From Chlamydiota bacterium (GTDB lineage Bacteria > Chlamydiota > Chlamydiia > Chlamydiales > Rhabdochlamydiaceae), in the NCBI GenBank assembly GCA_021772335.1, contig JAJFMD010000007.1:124001-188000 (forward strand): a stretch of 64,000 nt of DNA, read 5' to 3'. Shown here one piece after another: positions 54,502 to 63,568 of this stretch. Within the stretch, counting starts at the first letter, position 1; every line of letters starts with the position of its first letter. The notes below the pieces were generated by a model. That model saw only the letters and a program-made list of their open reading frames with translations. It made no database searches and was not told the DNA's origin. The position numbers and the translations under genes are program-made.

Positions 54502-55281
54502 ATGAAAAAAACGATGTTAATTCTCCTTCTTTTTTTTTCCAATTACGCACTCGCTGCACCTAAAACTCAATTTTCGTTCTCTGAAAAAATCATCGAAGAA
54601 CTCGGCAACAAAATTTGGTATAACGAATCAGCACACCAACCTCACCGTCTCGACCTGATGACATTTTGGAATGAACGGGAACCTTTTCCCTCATTAGGAA
54701 TTGCTCACTTTATTTGGCCATCAAAAAGCTATCAAGGCCCCTTTGCATCAGGACGTTTTCATCACGTTATTCGTTTTTTGTATCAACATGGTGCTCATGT
54801 TCCTAATTGGCTTCTCAATCAGCGTCACTGCCCTTGGGAAACGCGAGAAGAATTTTATCACGCAATCGATTCAAAAAAAATGAAGGAACTCCAACAGCTG
54901 CTATTTGAAACCAAATCGATTCAAGCTTTGTATTTGATCGAAAGGTTGAAAGATTTTTATGCCGATCTTTTAAAAAACAGAGAGGCCAAAGCGCTCCACG
55001 TCTTTGAAAAAGTGCTAGCGACAGCAAATGGTCCCTATATTTTGGTAGACTACCTGAACTTTAAACATGAAGGGACAAATCCAAAAGAGCGCTATCAGGG
55101 AGAGGGCTGGGGGCTACTGCAAGTTTTGAATCATGCCAAACTATCAGATGCTCCAGAAAAGGCTTTTGCCGAGTCAGCGAAACAATGTTTGATACGCAGG
55201 GTCAATAATGCCCCTGACCCAGAAAAAGAGAGCTTTTGGCTACCCAATTGGTTTGAACGCTTAGATTCTTATTGTGACTGA
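54502..55281 (+). CDS. Exported aromatic-rich protein of unknown function
   Basis: 259 residues from the ATG at 54502 with CGGAG upstream; the frame is open to 54442 but the inner start gives a clear signal peptide (LILLLFFSNYALA). The mature protein starts with a possible conserved block, KIWYNES then LMTFWNEREPFPSLGIAHFI, and continues PNWLLNQRHCPWETREEF and GWGLLQVLNHAKLSD. The dense Trp/Phe/His content with GIAHFIW resembles a widespread exported bacterial protein family that I remember only as uncharacterised. A hydrolase is possible, not shown. Confidence 0.75.
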   Translation: MKKTMLILLLFFSNYALAAPKTQFSFSEKIIEELGNKIWYNESAHQPHRLDLMTFWNEREPFPSLGIAHFIWPSKSYQGPFASGRFHHVIRFLYQHGAHVPNWLLNQRHCPWETREEFYHAIDSKKMKELQQLLFETKSIQALYLIERLKDFYADLLKNREAKALHVFEKVLATANGPYILVDYLNFKHEGTNPKERYQGEGWGLLQVLNHAKLSDAPEKAFAESAKQCLIRRVNNAPDPEKESFWLPNWFERLDSYCD

Positions 55282-55321
55282 CATCTCCCAATGCAAATAG
55301 AAATTCTGATTGATGAACAGG

Positions 55322-55420
55322 GAGGTCGAAATGATCACCTATTCCCGCGTGTATTTTTATCTATTGCACTCGAAACGTTTGGTCATAATCTTGTTTTAAT
55401 GCGTTAAATCAATCAGCTTA
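55322..55420 (-). pseudogene. Decayed 5' fragment of the cyclase gene
   Basis: The stretch with CCTATTCCCGCGTGTATTTT matches the cyclase gene at about 54190-54265 (there CCTATTCCCGCATGCATTTT) at roughly 85% by eye, and after a deletion continues with the gene's 5' part (ATGCGTTAAATCAATC versus ATGTGTTAGATCAATA). It carries no open frame and sits just past the gene at 54502, as if the cyclase had once been duplicated on both sides. Confidence 0.78.
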
Positions 55421-55460
55421 ACTTTACCAAACTCCATTACCCCCCTAAATTAATAGATAT

Positions 55461-56285
55461 TTAAGATTGATTTCCAACGAGCACTTTTAAAATAGAGAAT
55501 ACTTGTTTTTCTGGAAGAACATTGAGCAATTTACAGAGGATGGAATAAAACCAAGAAGGATTAGAATGTGCTTTACCATTGATGACTCTTTTAATCATAT
55601 ACTGCGCCATCTTCTTAGAAGGCCATGTATAAGGAAGCTTGCCTGCTAATCCTGGTGTATCAACTGGACCGCAAAAAACAGAGAGAAACTTTAAATTGTT
55701 TTGCTTATAAGTTAACCTTAGCCCATCAAAAGCTTTTGCAATTGCTGCTTTTGAAGCTGAATAAGCACTTCCTCCCGGTGGGGCAAACGTTGCGTTAATA
55801 GAATTAGTCACAGCAAAAGTTGCGCCTCCGTTTTCTATTGCTGCTGTTAACCATTCCTCTACAAAGTTCAAAACTCCATAATAATTAACAGCGAACATTT
55901 TTTGGTGAAAACTCAGATCCAACACATCTGTCGATTCAACTGCATCTATTCCTGCTGTTCCTGCATTTAAAAAGAAATATTTGGGTATTTTATTAGAATT
56001 TTTCAACTCATTGGAAATCTGTCGTACATTTTCTAAATTTGCAACATCACAAGCATAAACGGAAAAACTGTCATTATTGATTGCAGCTTTGACTTTCTCG
56101 AGATTATCTGCAGATCGCGCAATCCCGATCACTTCATAATCTTGAGCAATAAGCTGCTCAACTAAAGCTTTTCCAATTCCTGATGAGGCTCCAGTCACTA
56201 ACGCAATTTCTTTAGCATGCATTTGAGCAAACTCCTTACAAAAAACAAGAGATGATAAACATAAAAAGATCTGAAAAAATAGCAT
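55461..56285 (-). CDS. Exported short-chain dehydrogenase/reductase (SDR)
   Basis: 274 residues from the ATG at 56285; the longer frame to 56375 would bury the signal peptide, and GAGGA lies about 12 bases before this ATG. A hydrophobic leader (MLFFQIFLCLSSLVFC) precedes the SDR fold. TGASSGIG (31-38) binds NAD(P), NAG-type block FLNAGTAGID, and the catalytic YSASK with the preceding Ser in VTNSINATF. A reductase or dehydrogenase with an apparent export signal is odd, since cofactors are cytosolic; the leader might instead be a membrane anchor. Confidence 0.83.
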   Translation of the reverse strand: MLFFQIFLCLSSLVFCKEFAQMHAKEIALVTGASSGIGKALVEQLIAQDYEVIGIARSADNLEKVKAAINNDSFSVYACDVANLENVRQISNELKNSNKIPKYFFLNAGTAGIDAVESTDVLDLSFHQKMFAVNYYGVLNFVEEWLTAAIENGGATFAVTNSINATFAPPGGSAYSASKAAIAKAFDGLRLTYKQNNLKFLSVFCGPVDTPGLAGKLPYTWPSKKMAQYMIKRVINGKAHSNPSWFYSILCKLLNVLPEKQVFSILKVLVGNQS

Positions 56286-56458
56286 TTTTAACACAGCATC
56301 CTCAAAGAGTGTATTCCATTTCTTATTACCTAGTAAAAATTTACGGTCCTTAATAGATGATGAAAACCATAACATAAGAATATTGAATTAATCAAATTTC
56401 GAAAAATGATGACCCTACATTGAGTTGAGTGATTCCACTGTTTCAATTCCAGGGACTC

Positions 56459-56640
56459 TTAAATGTCTCTTGCTATCATGATGACTTCATCTGCTGAAAA
56501 TAAATCTGGAATGGTTGTTTCAACAGAAGCGTTTAACGTTTCTTTATAGATTTTTTGAGCATCGTTATCCGTTCTAGTTATCACTACAAGATGCTTCAAA
56601 ACAGCCTTTCTCTGAACCAATATCAACTAGAATATTCCGT
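56459..56640 (-). pseudogene. Possible frameshifted remnant gene (low confidence)
   Basis: The 362-base gap 56286-56647 holds two overlapping minus frames that read like one broken protein: RNILVDIGSEKGCFE (56640-56590), then after a shift HLVVITRTDNDAQKIYKETL ending with a stop at 56459-56461. No ATG, no family recognised. It could be the lost 3' part of another gene. Nothing else is seen in the gap. Confidence 0.3.
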
Positions 56641-56647
56641 TTACGCT

Positions 56648-57673
56648 TTATGATTTTCTCATCAGGAGCTTTTTGAACCAACGATTTAATCCATCGATTA
56701 CTTGCCTAGTCATCTGTCCTAATGATTGCGGTCTTACAGGAGAGTTATTTTGTTCATCTAGATTTAATCCTAGAGCATCTAAATCAACTTCAATTCGCTC
56801 CCTACCAGTAACAATGCCTTTAGTAGCATAGAATTGCTTAACTCGATCATAGTGTTTAAGTTCAATTTTTCGTGAATTAAGCGCTCTTTGTGCATATAGT
56901 TCTATTCTAGATGACCAAGGGAGTATTCGTTTTGCCATATCTATAATCATTCTTCCTTGCTGTTCATTGACACACCCGACTAACCCTCTAACTCCAAATA
57001 ATTTATCTCCAAAAAGCCCAAGGTCAATGGAAGTCATATGCTCAAGATCAATTAGAGCAATTTTACGGTTTCCATTTGCATCAGTATCATTATTTAAGAT
57101 AGGGATATTACGCCATCTTACATCACTAAACCCCGTCTTCATAATAAAGAGTGCTAATTGTCCGATCGTTTTATTTAAGTGATTGGCATGCTGATCAAAT
57201 AACTCCTCTTGTGCATTTTCGTTTGGATTGATATCCATTTTCTGTTCTGCAATAAAGTGAAAGTTTTTTCCATCATAGTTTACTGAAAAAAGGCGGATGT
57301 TCGGGATGACTAGAAGACCCAAATCATGAGTCCTGCAAATCTTCTTTGCATGTAGTATATTTTCAAGACGATTTTTCATTGAGAATTTCTTGGCTATTGC
57401 AATATCCAAATTTGCGTCAGTCTTAAATACTAAATTAGGATGCGACTCTAGGGAAAAAATTCGATGATGACTTTGAGCTTGGTAAAAGTGCAGACCATTC
57501 TTTTCTTCGCCATTCAGGATATGTTCCATATAAGATTGAACTTTCGAAACTGTCGCTGCATTGATCTCAATACCACTTTCTAACTCCTTTTGGATAACGA
57601 TTCCTCTAAAATGGTTTGCATTGTTGCTAACCATTCTTCTACATAGATTTAAAATCCCCATGCTAGTATTCAT
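56648..57673 (-). CDS. Protein-kinase-fold-like protein of unknown function
   Basis: 341 residues. There are hints of a eukaryotic-like or HipA/APH-like kinase fold: NLVFKTDANLD with a conserved Lys, FHFIAEQKMDINPNE as hinge, a catalytic-loop-like SDVRWRNIPIL (D-x-x-x-x-N) and a DFG-like KIALIDLEHM. The Asp and Asn that bind metal are present. No signal peptide. Related kinase-like proteins in environmental chlamydiae are suspected effectors. The last 60 residues, with WFKKLLMRKS, are basic. Confidence 0.65.
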   Translation of the reverse strand: MNTSMGILNLCRRMVSNNANHFRGIVIQKELESGIEINAATVSKVQSYMEHILNGEEKNGLHFYQAQSHHRIFSLESHPNLVFKTDANLDIAIAKKFSMKNRLENILHAKKICRTHDLGLLVIPNIRLFSVNYDGKNFHFIAEQKMDINPNENAQEELFDQHANHLNKTIGQLALFIMKTGFSDVRWRNIPILNNDTDANGNRKIALIDLEHMTSIDLGLFGDKLFGVRGLVGCVNEQQGRMIIDMAKRILPWSSRIELYAQRALNSRKIELKHYDRVKQFYATKGIVTGRERIEVDLDALGLNLDEQNNSPVRPQSLGQMTRQVIDGLNRWFKKLLMRKS

Positions 57674-57679
57674 GTATGA

Positions 57680-58324
57680 CTACTCTTGAATTTTTTCGAA
57701 TCGAGACGTCATTTTTAAACGCAAGCTATCTACTAGGGCTTTGGGAGCTTTACCTGGCGATCCAACATCAAAAGGTGGATTAGGATCATATTCGAGTGCC
57801 AACTGCATTGCTTTAGCAAAATCAGACCCTACAATTTTTGATGAGAGAACTAAAGCCATATCAATTCCGGCTGAAACCCCTGCAGCTGTAACGATTTTTC
57901 CATCTTGTACAATACGCATAGGAGTGGGTATAGCCCCCCACATAGATAGCCGTTCAAAAGCAGCCCAATGTGTTGTAGCTTTAACTCCATCTAGAATACC
58001 AGAAGCACCTAAAATTAAGCTTCCAGTACACACGGATGTTGTCCAAGTCGTTGTTGAATGGATCTTATTAATCCATTCAAGAATCATAGGGTACTCCTGT
58101 AACGTTGTTGCACTCCCTGCTCCAGGAACAATCAATACATCGGTTTTTGATAACTCAGACATTTTACTATCTGCAACAATCATCAAATTAGAGTCTGTAG
58201 AAATTGGGCCGGGATTTAAAGCAACCCGATTGACTTGAGCATTAGGCAATCTAGAAAGGATCTCATAAGGTCCCACTAAATCAAGAGCAGTCATACCGTC
58301 ATATAATAAAAAAGTAATGTGCAT
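57680..58324 (-). CDS. DJ-1/PfpI family protein (isocyanide hydratase-like)
   Basis: 214 residues. The DJ-1 nucleophile elbow is TSVCTGSLILGASGILDG (Cys about 99), and FLLYDGMTALDLVGPYEIL at the start is typical of the isonitrile hydratase/ThiJ group, which shares the GATase1 fold. The AraC-type DNA-binding tail found in related regulators is missing, so it is a stand-alone enzyme. Hydrates isocyanides or acts on small aldehydes; the substrate is unknown. It lies 6 bases upstream of the kinase-like gene and may share its transcript. Confidence 0.9.
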   Translation of the reverse strand: MHITFLLYDGMTALDLVGPYEILSRLPNAQVNRVALNPGPISTDSNLMIVADSKMSELSKTDVLIVPGAGSATTLQEYPMILEWINKIHSTTTWTTSVCTGSLILGASGILDGVKATTHWAAFERLSMWGAIPTPMRIVQDGKIVTAAGVSAGIDMALVLSSKIVGSDFAKAMQLALEYDPNPPFDVGSPGKAPKALVDSLRLKMTSRFEKIQE

Positions 58325-58463
58325 AGTGCTAGACTCACTAATTGCAAGTTGATCATAATTTTCTTAGAGACTCTACATTAGCTTGATAAAGAAAAGCAAG
58401 GAGGCTGGCAGAGGCTATAAAATATATTGCCGAGAGGCGACAACGCCGCTATTCACTTAAAAG

Positions 58464-58510
58464 ATGCTCGGAGTGGGACTTGAACCCCCACGCCCAAGGC
58501 AATCATCGCA
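58464..58510 (-). repeat. Detached 3' end of a tRNA-Leu
   Basis: 24 bases at 58464-58487 (ATGCTCGGAGTGGGACTTGA plus ACCC) are identical to 59283-59306, the 3' end of the intact tRNA-Leu: acceptor 3' strand and T-arm. A weaker match runs on into a variable-arm-like hairpin (GCCTTGGGC on the minus strand); the T-stem has one mismatch and no anticodon or D-arm follows. Either an attachment-site copy left by an element that integrated at the tRNA or a decayed tRNA duplicate. The rest of the 308-base gap 58325-58632 shows nothing. Confidence 0.85.
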
Positions 58511-58632
58511 AATTACGCTAATTCATACATATGAGCATGTTCAAAAGCATGTATCTCGTAATTTCTATGATGAGTGGCTAATTCATAAGCGTTTTTGCAT
58601 ACCTAACACTTTAAACTTAGAGTGGGTAGCGA

Positions 58633-58995
58633 TCACTTTCCATCTATGCGCCTTACTACGGCCATAGCTTCTGTCTTATTAAATAATCGAATAGCTGCTT
58701 GTTTAGCCATTACATATTGCCTAGTATTTTCATGAATTTTAACAATTTTTAAAATCATTGTATCATGTAATTGAGGATTCTTAATGTGCTGAGCACATGC
58801 AAGAGCTCTCGTATTTAATCCTTTCTTCAAAAATTCCTCTGAAATACCTAAAAATGCTTGATCCTGCTCATTAGGTTTAATTCTTTCCTTAATTAAATCT
58901 CTAACTGCATTATAGTCATTTTTTGAAGCTAATGCGGTAGCGTCCGCTATCACTTGATTATATGCCTGGCTTCCGGCTACAACAATTGCACTCAT
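58633..58995 (-). CDS. Small helical-repeat-like protein of unknown function
   Basis: 120 residues, all helical by composition. Blocks such as DYNAVRDLIKERI, FLKKGLNTRALACAQHIKN and MILKIVKIHENTRQYVMAKQ resemble the alpha-solenoid (TPR-like) repeats found in large chlamydial proteins, but too few units are present to name a family. It is the only gene between the two copies of the tRNA-Leu 3' end and might be cargo of a small element. No signal peptide. Confidence 0.6.
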   Translation of the reverse strand: MSAIVVAGSQAYNQVIADATALASKNDYNAVRDLIKERIKPNEQDQAFLGISEEFLKKGLNTRALACAQHIKNPQLHDTMILKIVKIHENTRQYVMAKQAAIRLFNKTEAMAVVRRIDGK

Positions 58996-59283
58996 CTTTT
59001 ACCCCGCTTTATTATTAATACTAAAGTACAAATATTTTACTATTAATAAATATTAATTTCTATTTTTTAAATAGACATATAATTAAATTTTTTAATTATA
59101 TATAACAGACCATTTTTCAAGTGCAAATTAAGAATGCTCTAGAAACCAATAACTGATTTATTGGGAGTGGAGATACAGCCCTCGGAAGATTGCTTCAGCA
59201 ATACCTAAGCTTATGATTCTGATTGATCTTTTTAAATGAGAGGGTTCAAGTCAATTAAGACCTAACCCTCTCGCGGTTTGGCA

Positions 59284-59366
59284 TGCTCGGAGTGGGACTT
59301 GAACCCACACGTCCAAAAGGACAAGGGATTTTAAGTCCCTTGTGTCTACCATTCCACCATCCGAGC
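59284..59366 (-). tRNA. tRNA-Leu (anticodon UAA)
   Basis: 83 nt class II tRNA: acceptor GCTCGGA/TCCGAGC (7 bp), anticodon stem AGGGA/TCCCT around loop CTTAAAA with anticodon TAA, long variable arm GTCC-TTTT-GGAC, T-arm GTGGG-TTCAAGT-CCCAC, discriminator A. CCA is not encoded. The 288-base stretch 58996-59283 before it has no gene and is very AT-rich next to 58996. Confidence 0.96.
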
Positions 59367-59452
59367 AAAAGTCGTGATGCAGGAGAGAAATGATAGCTTT
59401 CATAGAAGATTAGAGGCAAGCGATAACTTCAAGAGAAGTGATATCAACTTGC

Positions 59453-60301
59453 TTATTTTGCTGCTTCTTCAAACAGATTCCAATTTGGAAATAATTCATC
59501 ATTAGAAAAATGTAAAGGTATGCAAAATGGCAACTTATTTGTTAAGTGATTTGCACCATCGAGATCACTCCTAATAATTAACTTACATTCAATGCAATGA
59601 GCCTGTCGATCAACGGGAGAAGAGATATTCTCAAAACCATAACTGCACAAGGAACAATAGTCCCCAACATTAAAAGATCTACCACCAAATAATTCACTAC
59701 CTAAGATCGGGTTCATCGTCATAAACCTCATGTGTTGCCCCCAAGCATTCTCTAGAGTAGTTTCTTTTAAACGAGAGTGCAAAAACCTCCACTCTACATT
59801 TATAGCACTCCATATGATGCCTCCCCTTGTCGGAACTCCGTTTTCGTTAATACTGGAAGGATCAATAAGCCTTACTTTTTGAACATCATTCCAGTCATCA
59901 ACAAACAATTGATCTCCCCAGTGAGTATTAGCATATTGCATTGCTTCTCTAGAATAGGACCGTTCTTCAAAAGTCGTTTGATGAGAAGGAGTGTCTTTAT
60001 AAGATTCTCGTGTTCTCATGGTTCTAATGAACGTTAGTACGAGCTTTTTACTGTCGTCGACTCGAAGTTGTAGATCATTTGTTGCGCCTTTAATGAGAAC
60101 AGCGGGTGTAGCAAAGACCACTGAAGCGCGCTTTGATTGATCTACGAGCCCTTCAACCTGTTGTCTACTTAAATGAGGACAGTACTGCTCAAGATCATCA
60201 GCTCCTTTAATTTCTCTTACGCGCTGGTCATAAAGTTCTGTGAGCCTTTGTAAATGTGCTTGTTGCAGAGGTAAAGAAACAAAATTATCGCAAACTGCCA
60301 T
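59453..60301 (-). CDS. Protein of unknown function with a C-terminal zinc-binding cluster
   Basis: 282 residues. The N-terminal 150 are shared with the shorter gene at 60492: DDLEQYCPHLSRQQVEGL, SVVFATPAVLIKG, AMQYANTHWGDQLFVDDWND. The C-terminal part adds C-S-L-C and, 15 residues later, H-C-I-E-C, a four-ligand zinc knuckle resembling the half of a RING or treble-clef finger. A role in binding host proteins or nucleic acid is possible. No signal peptide or membrane segment. Confidence 0.7.
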   Translation of the reverse strand: MAVCDNFVSLPLQQAHLQRLTELYDQRVREIKGADDLEQYCPHLSRQQVEGLVDQSKRASVVFATPAVLIKGATNDLQLRVDDSKKLVLTFIRTMRTRESYKDTPSHQTTFEERSYSREAMQYANTHWGDQLFVDDWNDVQKVRLIDPSSINENGVPTRGGIIWSAINVEWRFLHSRLKETTLENAWGQHMRFMTMNPILGSELFGGRSFNVGDYCSLCSYGFENISSPVDRQAHCIECKLIIRSDLDGANHLTNKLPFCIPLHFSNDELFPNWNLFEEAAK

Positions 60302-60491
60302 GATTAAACCTTATTTTTGAAATGTATATTTAATAATGGAAGATAGATTACAGCATAGTAATATTATTGTATAGATTCGGTGTGATGTGAAAACGCTAAC
60401 TTTAAATATGACAATAGTTTTGCTGGGGCTTCCCCGTACAACTCAATAATTAGCACTTATCCATAGAAGTTCTATAAGCTCAAGAACATGC

Positions 60492-60956
60492 TTATTTATA
60501 AGGACCATAAGGCACGCATTGACAATCATTCCAATCATCTATAACCAATGAATTGGGCCAATTGTCATCAGCGTACTTCCTTGCTTGATTTAAATAATAC
60601 AAGTTAAAAGCATCTTGACTAGAGAGCAAATCCCCTGCCAAAGATTCCTTTATCTTAATAGTAGGTGCAAAAGTTAATTTATAAACTATTTGAGTCTTAC
60701 CATCTTCTTGCTCACTATATATAGCCAATATATTAAATGATTTTTTTAGAAGAATCGCAGGAATAGCAAACAGAACTACACTATCTCTAGCCATTTTGAA
60801 GAGTTCATTAATTTGACTTGTCTTAAGATGAGGGCAATATTTTTGAAGATCATCAGCCGTAGAAACATTGATTGTTTGTCTATAACCAAGTCGCGCTAGG
60901 TTTATAAGATATTCATCACGAACTGGATTGTAACGTAAATTTTTACCAATAAGCAT
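60492..60956 (-). CDS. Short paralog of the zinc-cluster protein at 59453
   Basis: 154 residues, matching the first ~150 of the gene at 59453 (DDLQKYCPHLKTSQINELF, SVVLFAIPAILLKKS, ARKYADDNWPNSLVIDDWND) and ending just after it. The zinc-binding C-terminal part is absent and no remnant of it is seen in the 190-base gap that follows, so it is either a truncated duplicate or a genuine single-domain member. No known family. Confidence 0.65.
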   Translation of the reverse strand: MLIGKNLRYNPVRDEYLINLARLGYRQTINVSTADDLQKYCPHLKTSQINELFKMARDSVVLFAIPAILLKKSFNILAIYSEQEDGKTQIVYKLTFAPTIKIKESLAGDLLSSQDAFNLYYLNQARKYADDNWPNSLVIDDWNDCQCVPYGPYK

Positions 60957-61114
60957 ATTTAAACAAACTGTAATTAATAAGAAAGAAAAGCATACAACAA
61001 TGCAGAATTACTGAACAGCAATTGAACTTAATAAAGCAATTTAAAAAATTTAATTATAAAAAGTGCTCGCCTATATTTAGGAGAGCACTTTAATATCTGA
61101 AACTGTATACAAAT

Positions 61115-62014
61115 TTAGCTGATGAAATTGTCATCATCAACAATCGTAGGGATTGTCGGAAAGCTATATAGATAATCAAAAGACTCTGTCAATTCATTAG
61201 AGGTTCTACTCATCGAAGAGCTGTCTCCTTCTGGCTCAGATGAATCTTCATCTTTGGGCTTTGCTTTGCGTGTGCGAGGCTTCTTCTTGACAGATTTATT
61301 AGACTCTTCAGCAGCATCATCAACAGGTTCATCAGGAGTCGTTGCATCTTCATCAACAGGCTCTTGAACGGGTGTTGCACCTTCAGCGACAGACTCATCA
61401 GAGATCGGTTTCTCATTTGTCTCTTTAGCCGTCGGTTCTTCTTCAGAAGTCACTTTTTTCTTTTGAAAAATTTCCTTGTTGATCTCTTTATAGCGTGAAA
61501 TCGATTCAGAAATCAGACTTGTCGGAGGAGGGAAAAGCGTGCTAATTGGAGGTGGCAGAATCACTTCTTTAGCCGCTGTTGGCTCGCTACCTTCCACGCG
61601 CTCTTTAAGCTCTATGCGCTCATCTGAAGAGCGACGCTTACGCATACGGCGGCGGTCTTTTTTCTTATCAACTTTTGCTTCAGTAGCAACTTCTTGCACA
61701 ATCGACTCTTCGACAGCAGGTTCAGCTTTGACTTCTTTTCCTTTACCAATTTTAATGGAACGGTCAATAGTAGCCTTTTTCAGTACAACTCGAGCTTCTT
61801 TTAGTTCGACAACTTCGTAATCGCTAACGGGAACGAGAAAAGGCTTTGGACGCTCTTGGGAGCGGAAAAAAAGAGCATTGCCAAAAGAGACGACTTCAAC
61901 AGCATCAACTGAGTATTCTTCTTCCCCAGCTCCTTTGCTGCTTCGGACAACGACCTTAAATCCCTCGCGAGGAGTGATGATCGTCTCAATTATTGGCTCT
62001 CTAGTAAAGTTCAC
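61115..62014 (-). CDS. Chlamydial hypothetical protein with long acidic tail (CT504-like position)
   Basis: 299 residues from a GTG at 62014 with AAAGGA upstream. The first ~85 residues form a small beta-rich domain (IITPREGFKVVVRSS, VEVVSFGNALFFRSQERPKP); the rest is disordered: a basic stretch KKKDRRRMRKRRSS, then Pro/Glu/Asp/Ser-rich sequence. It follows gap directly, as the hypothetical gene CT504 does in C. trachomatis, and is probably read with it. The charge pattern suggests binding to nucleic acid or ribosomes; no function known. Confidence 0.8.
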   Translation of the reverse strand: MNFTREPIIETIITPREGFKVVVRSSKGAGEEEYSVDAVEVVSFGNALFFRSQERPKPFLVPVSDYEVVELKEARVVLKKATIDRSIKIGKGKEVKAEPAVEESIVQEVATEAKVDKKKDRRRMRKRRSSDERIELKERVEGSEPTAAKEVILPPPISTLFPPPTSLISESISRYKEINKEIFQKKKVTSEEEPTAKETNEKPISDESVAEGATPVQEPVDEDATTPDEPVDDAAEESNKSVKKKPRTRKAKPKDEDSSEPEGDSSSMSRTSNELTESFDYLYSFPTIPTIVDDDNFIS

Positions 62015-62044
62015 AAATGTCCTTTTGGGTTAATAGATTGATTC

Positions 62045-63088
<1,044 letters not shown>

Positions 63089-63139
63089 CTAAAAAAAGTA
63101 TAAGCGATTCTCATACTTGCTGACTATGCAAAAACAAAG

Positions 63140-63568
63140 CTATTCAGGCAAAAACTCAAGCAAACAACGTGGGGCTGCATCACCAACGCGGAAATTCGTT
63201 TTGATGATACGTGTATAGCCACCATTGCGATTAGCAAAGCGGGGAGCTAAGACTCCAAAGAGTTTATCAATAACTAGACGATCGCGATTATATGAGCTTT
63301 TATTGCCTTCTTTCGCTTGTCTAGCATCTTTGGAACTGAGAGAATTATACCGAACCATCAAACGACCAATCGCCTGACGACGGGAATGAAGGGTATTTGT
63401 TTTACCCATCGTAATCATGCGGTCAGCATGACGACGTATTTCTTTAGCTTTTGCAATTGTTGTTTCAATTCTGCCTTCATCAATTAGCGATTTGAGCATA
63501 TTAGCAATCAGGCAGCGGCGGTGTGAACTTGTACGCCCTAGTTTAAAGGTGTTTTTTGCATGTCTCAT
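63140..63568 (-). CDS. rplQ: 50S ribosomal protein L17
   Basis: 142 residues, basic. [20 protein letters not shown] at the start is the L17 signature, followed by [20 protein letters not shown]. The start overlaps the rpoA stop by 4 bases (ATGA), the usual coupling of these two genes. Length slightly over the ~120-residue norm through its C-terminal extension, as in other chlamydiae. Confidence 0.98.
   Translation of the reverse strand: MRHAKNTFKLGRTSSHRRCLIANMLKSLIDEGRIETTIAKAKEIRRHADRMITMGKTNTLHSRRQAIGRLMVRYNSLSSKDARQAKEGNKSSYNRDRLVIDKLFGVLAPRFANRNGGYTRIIKTNFRVGDAAPRCLLEFLPE

Noticed and set aside
57741-58238. 165-residue frame antisense to the DJ-1/PfpI gene
   Set aside because: Complete overlap with a clear enzyme gene; composition follows the opposite strand.
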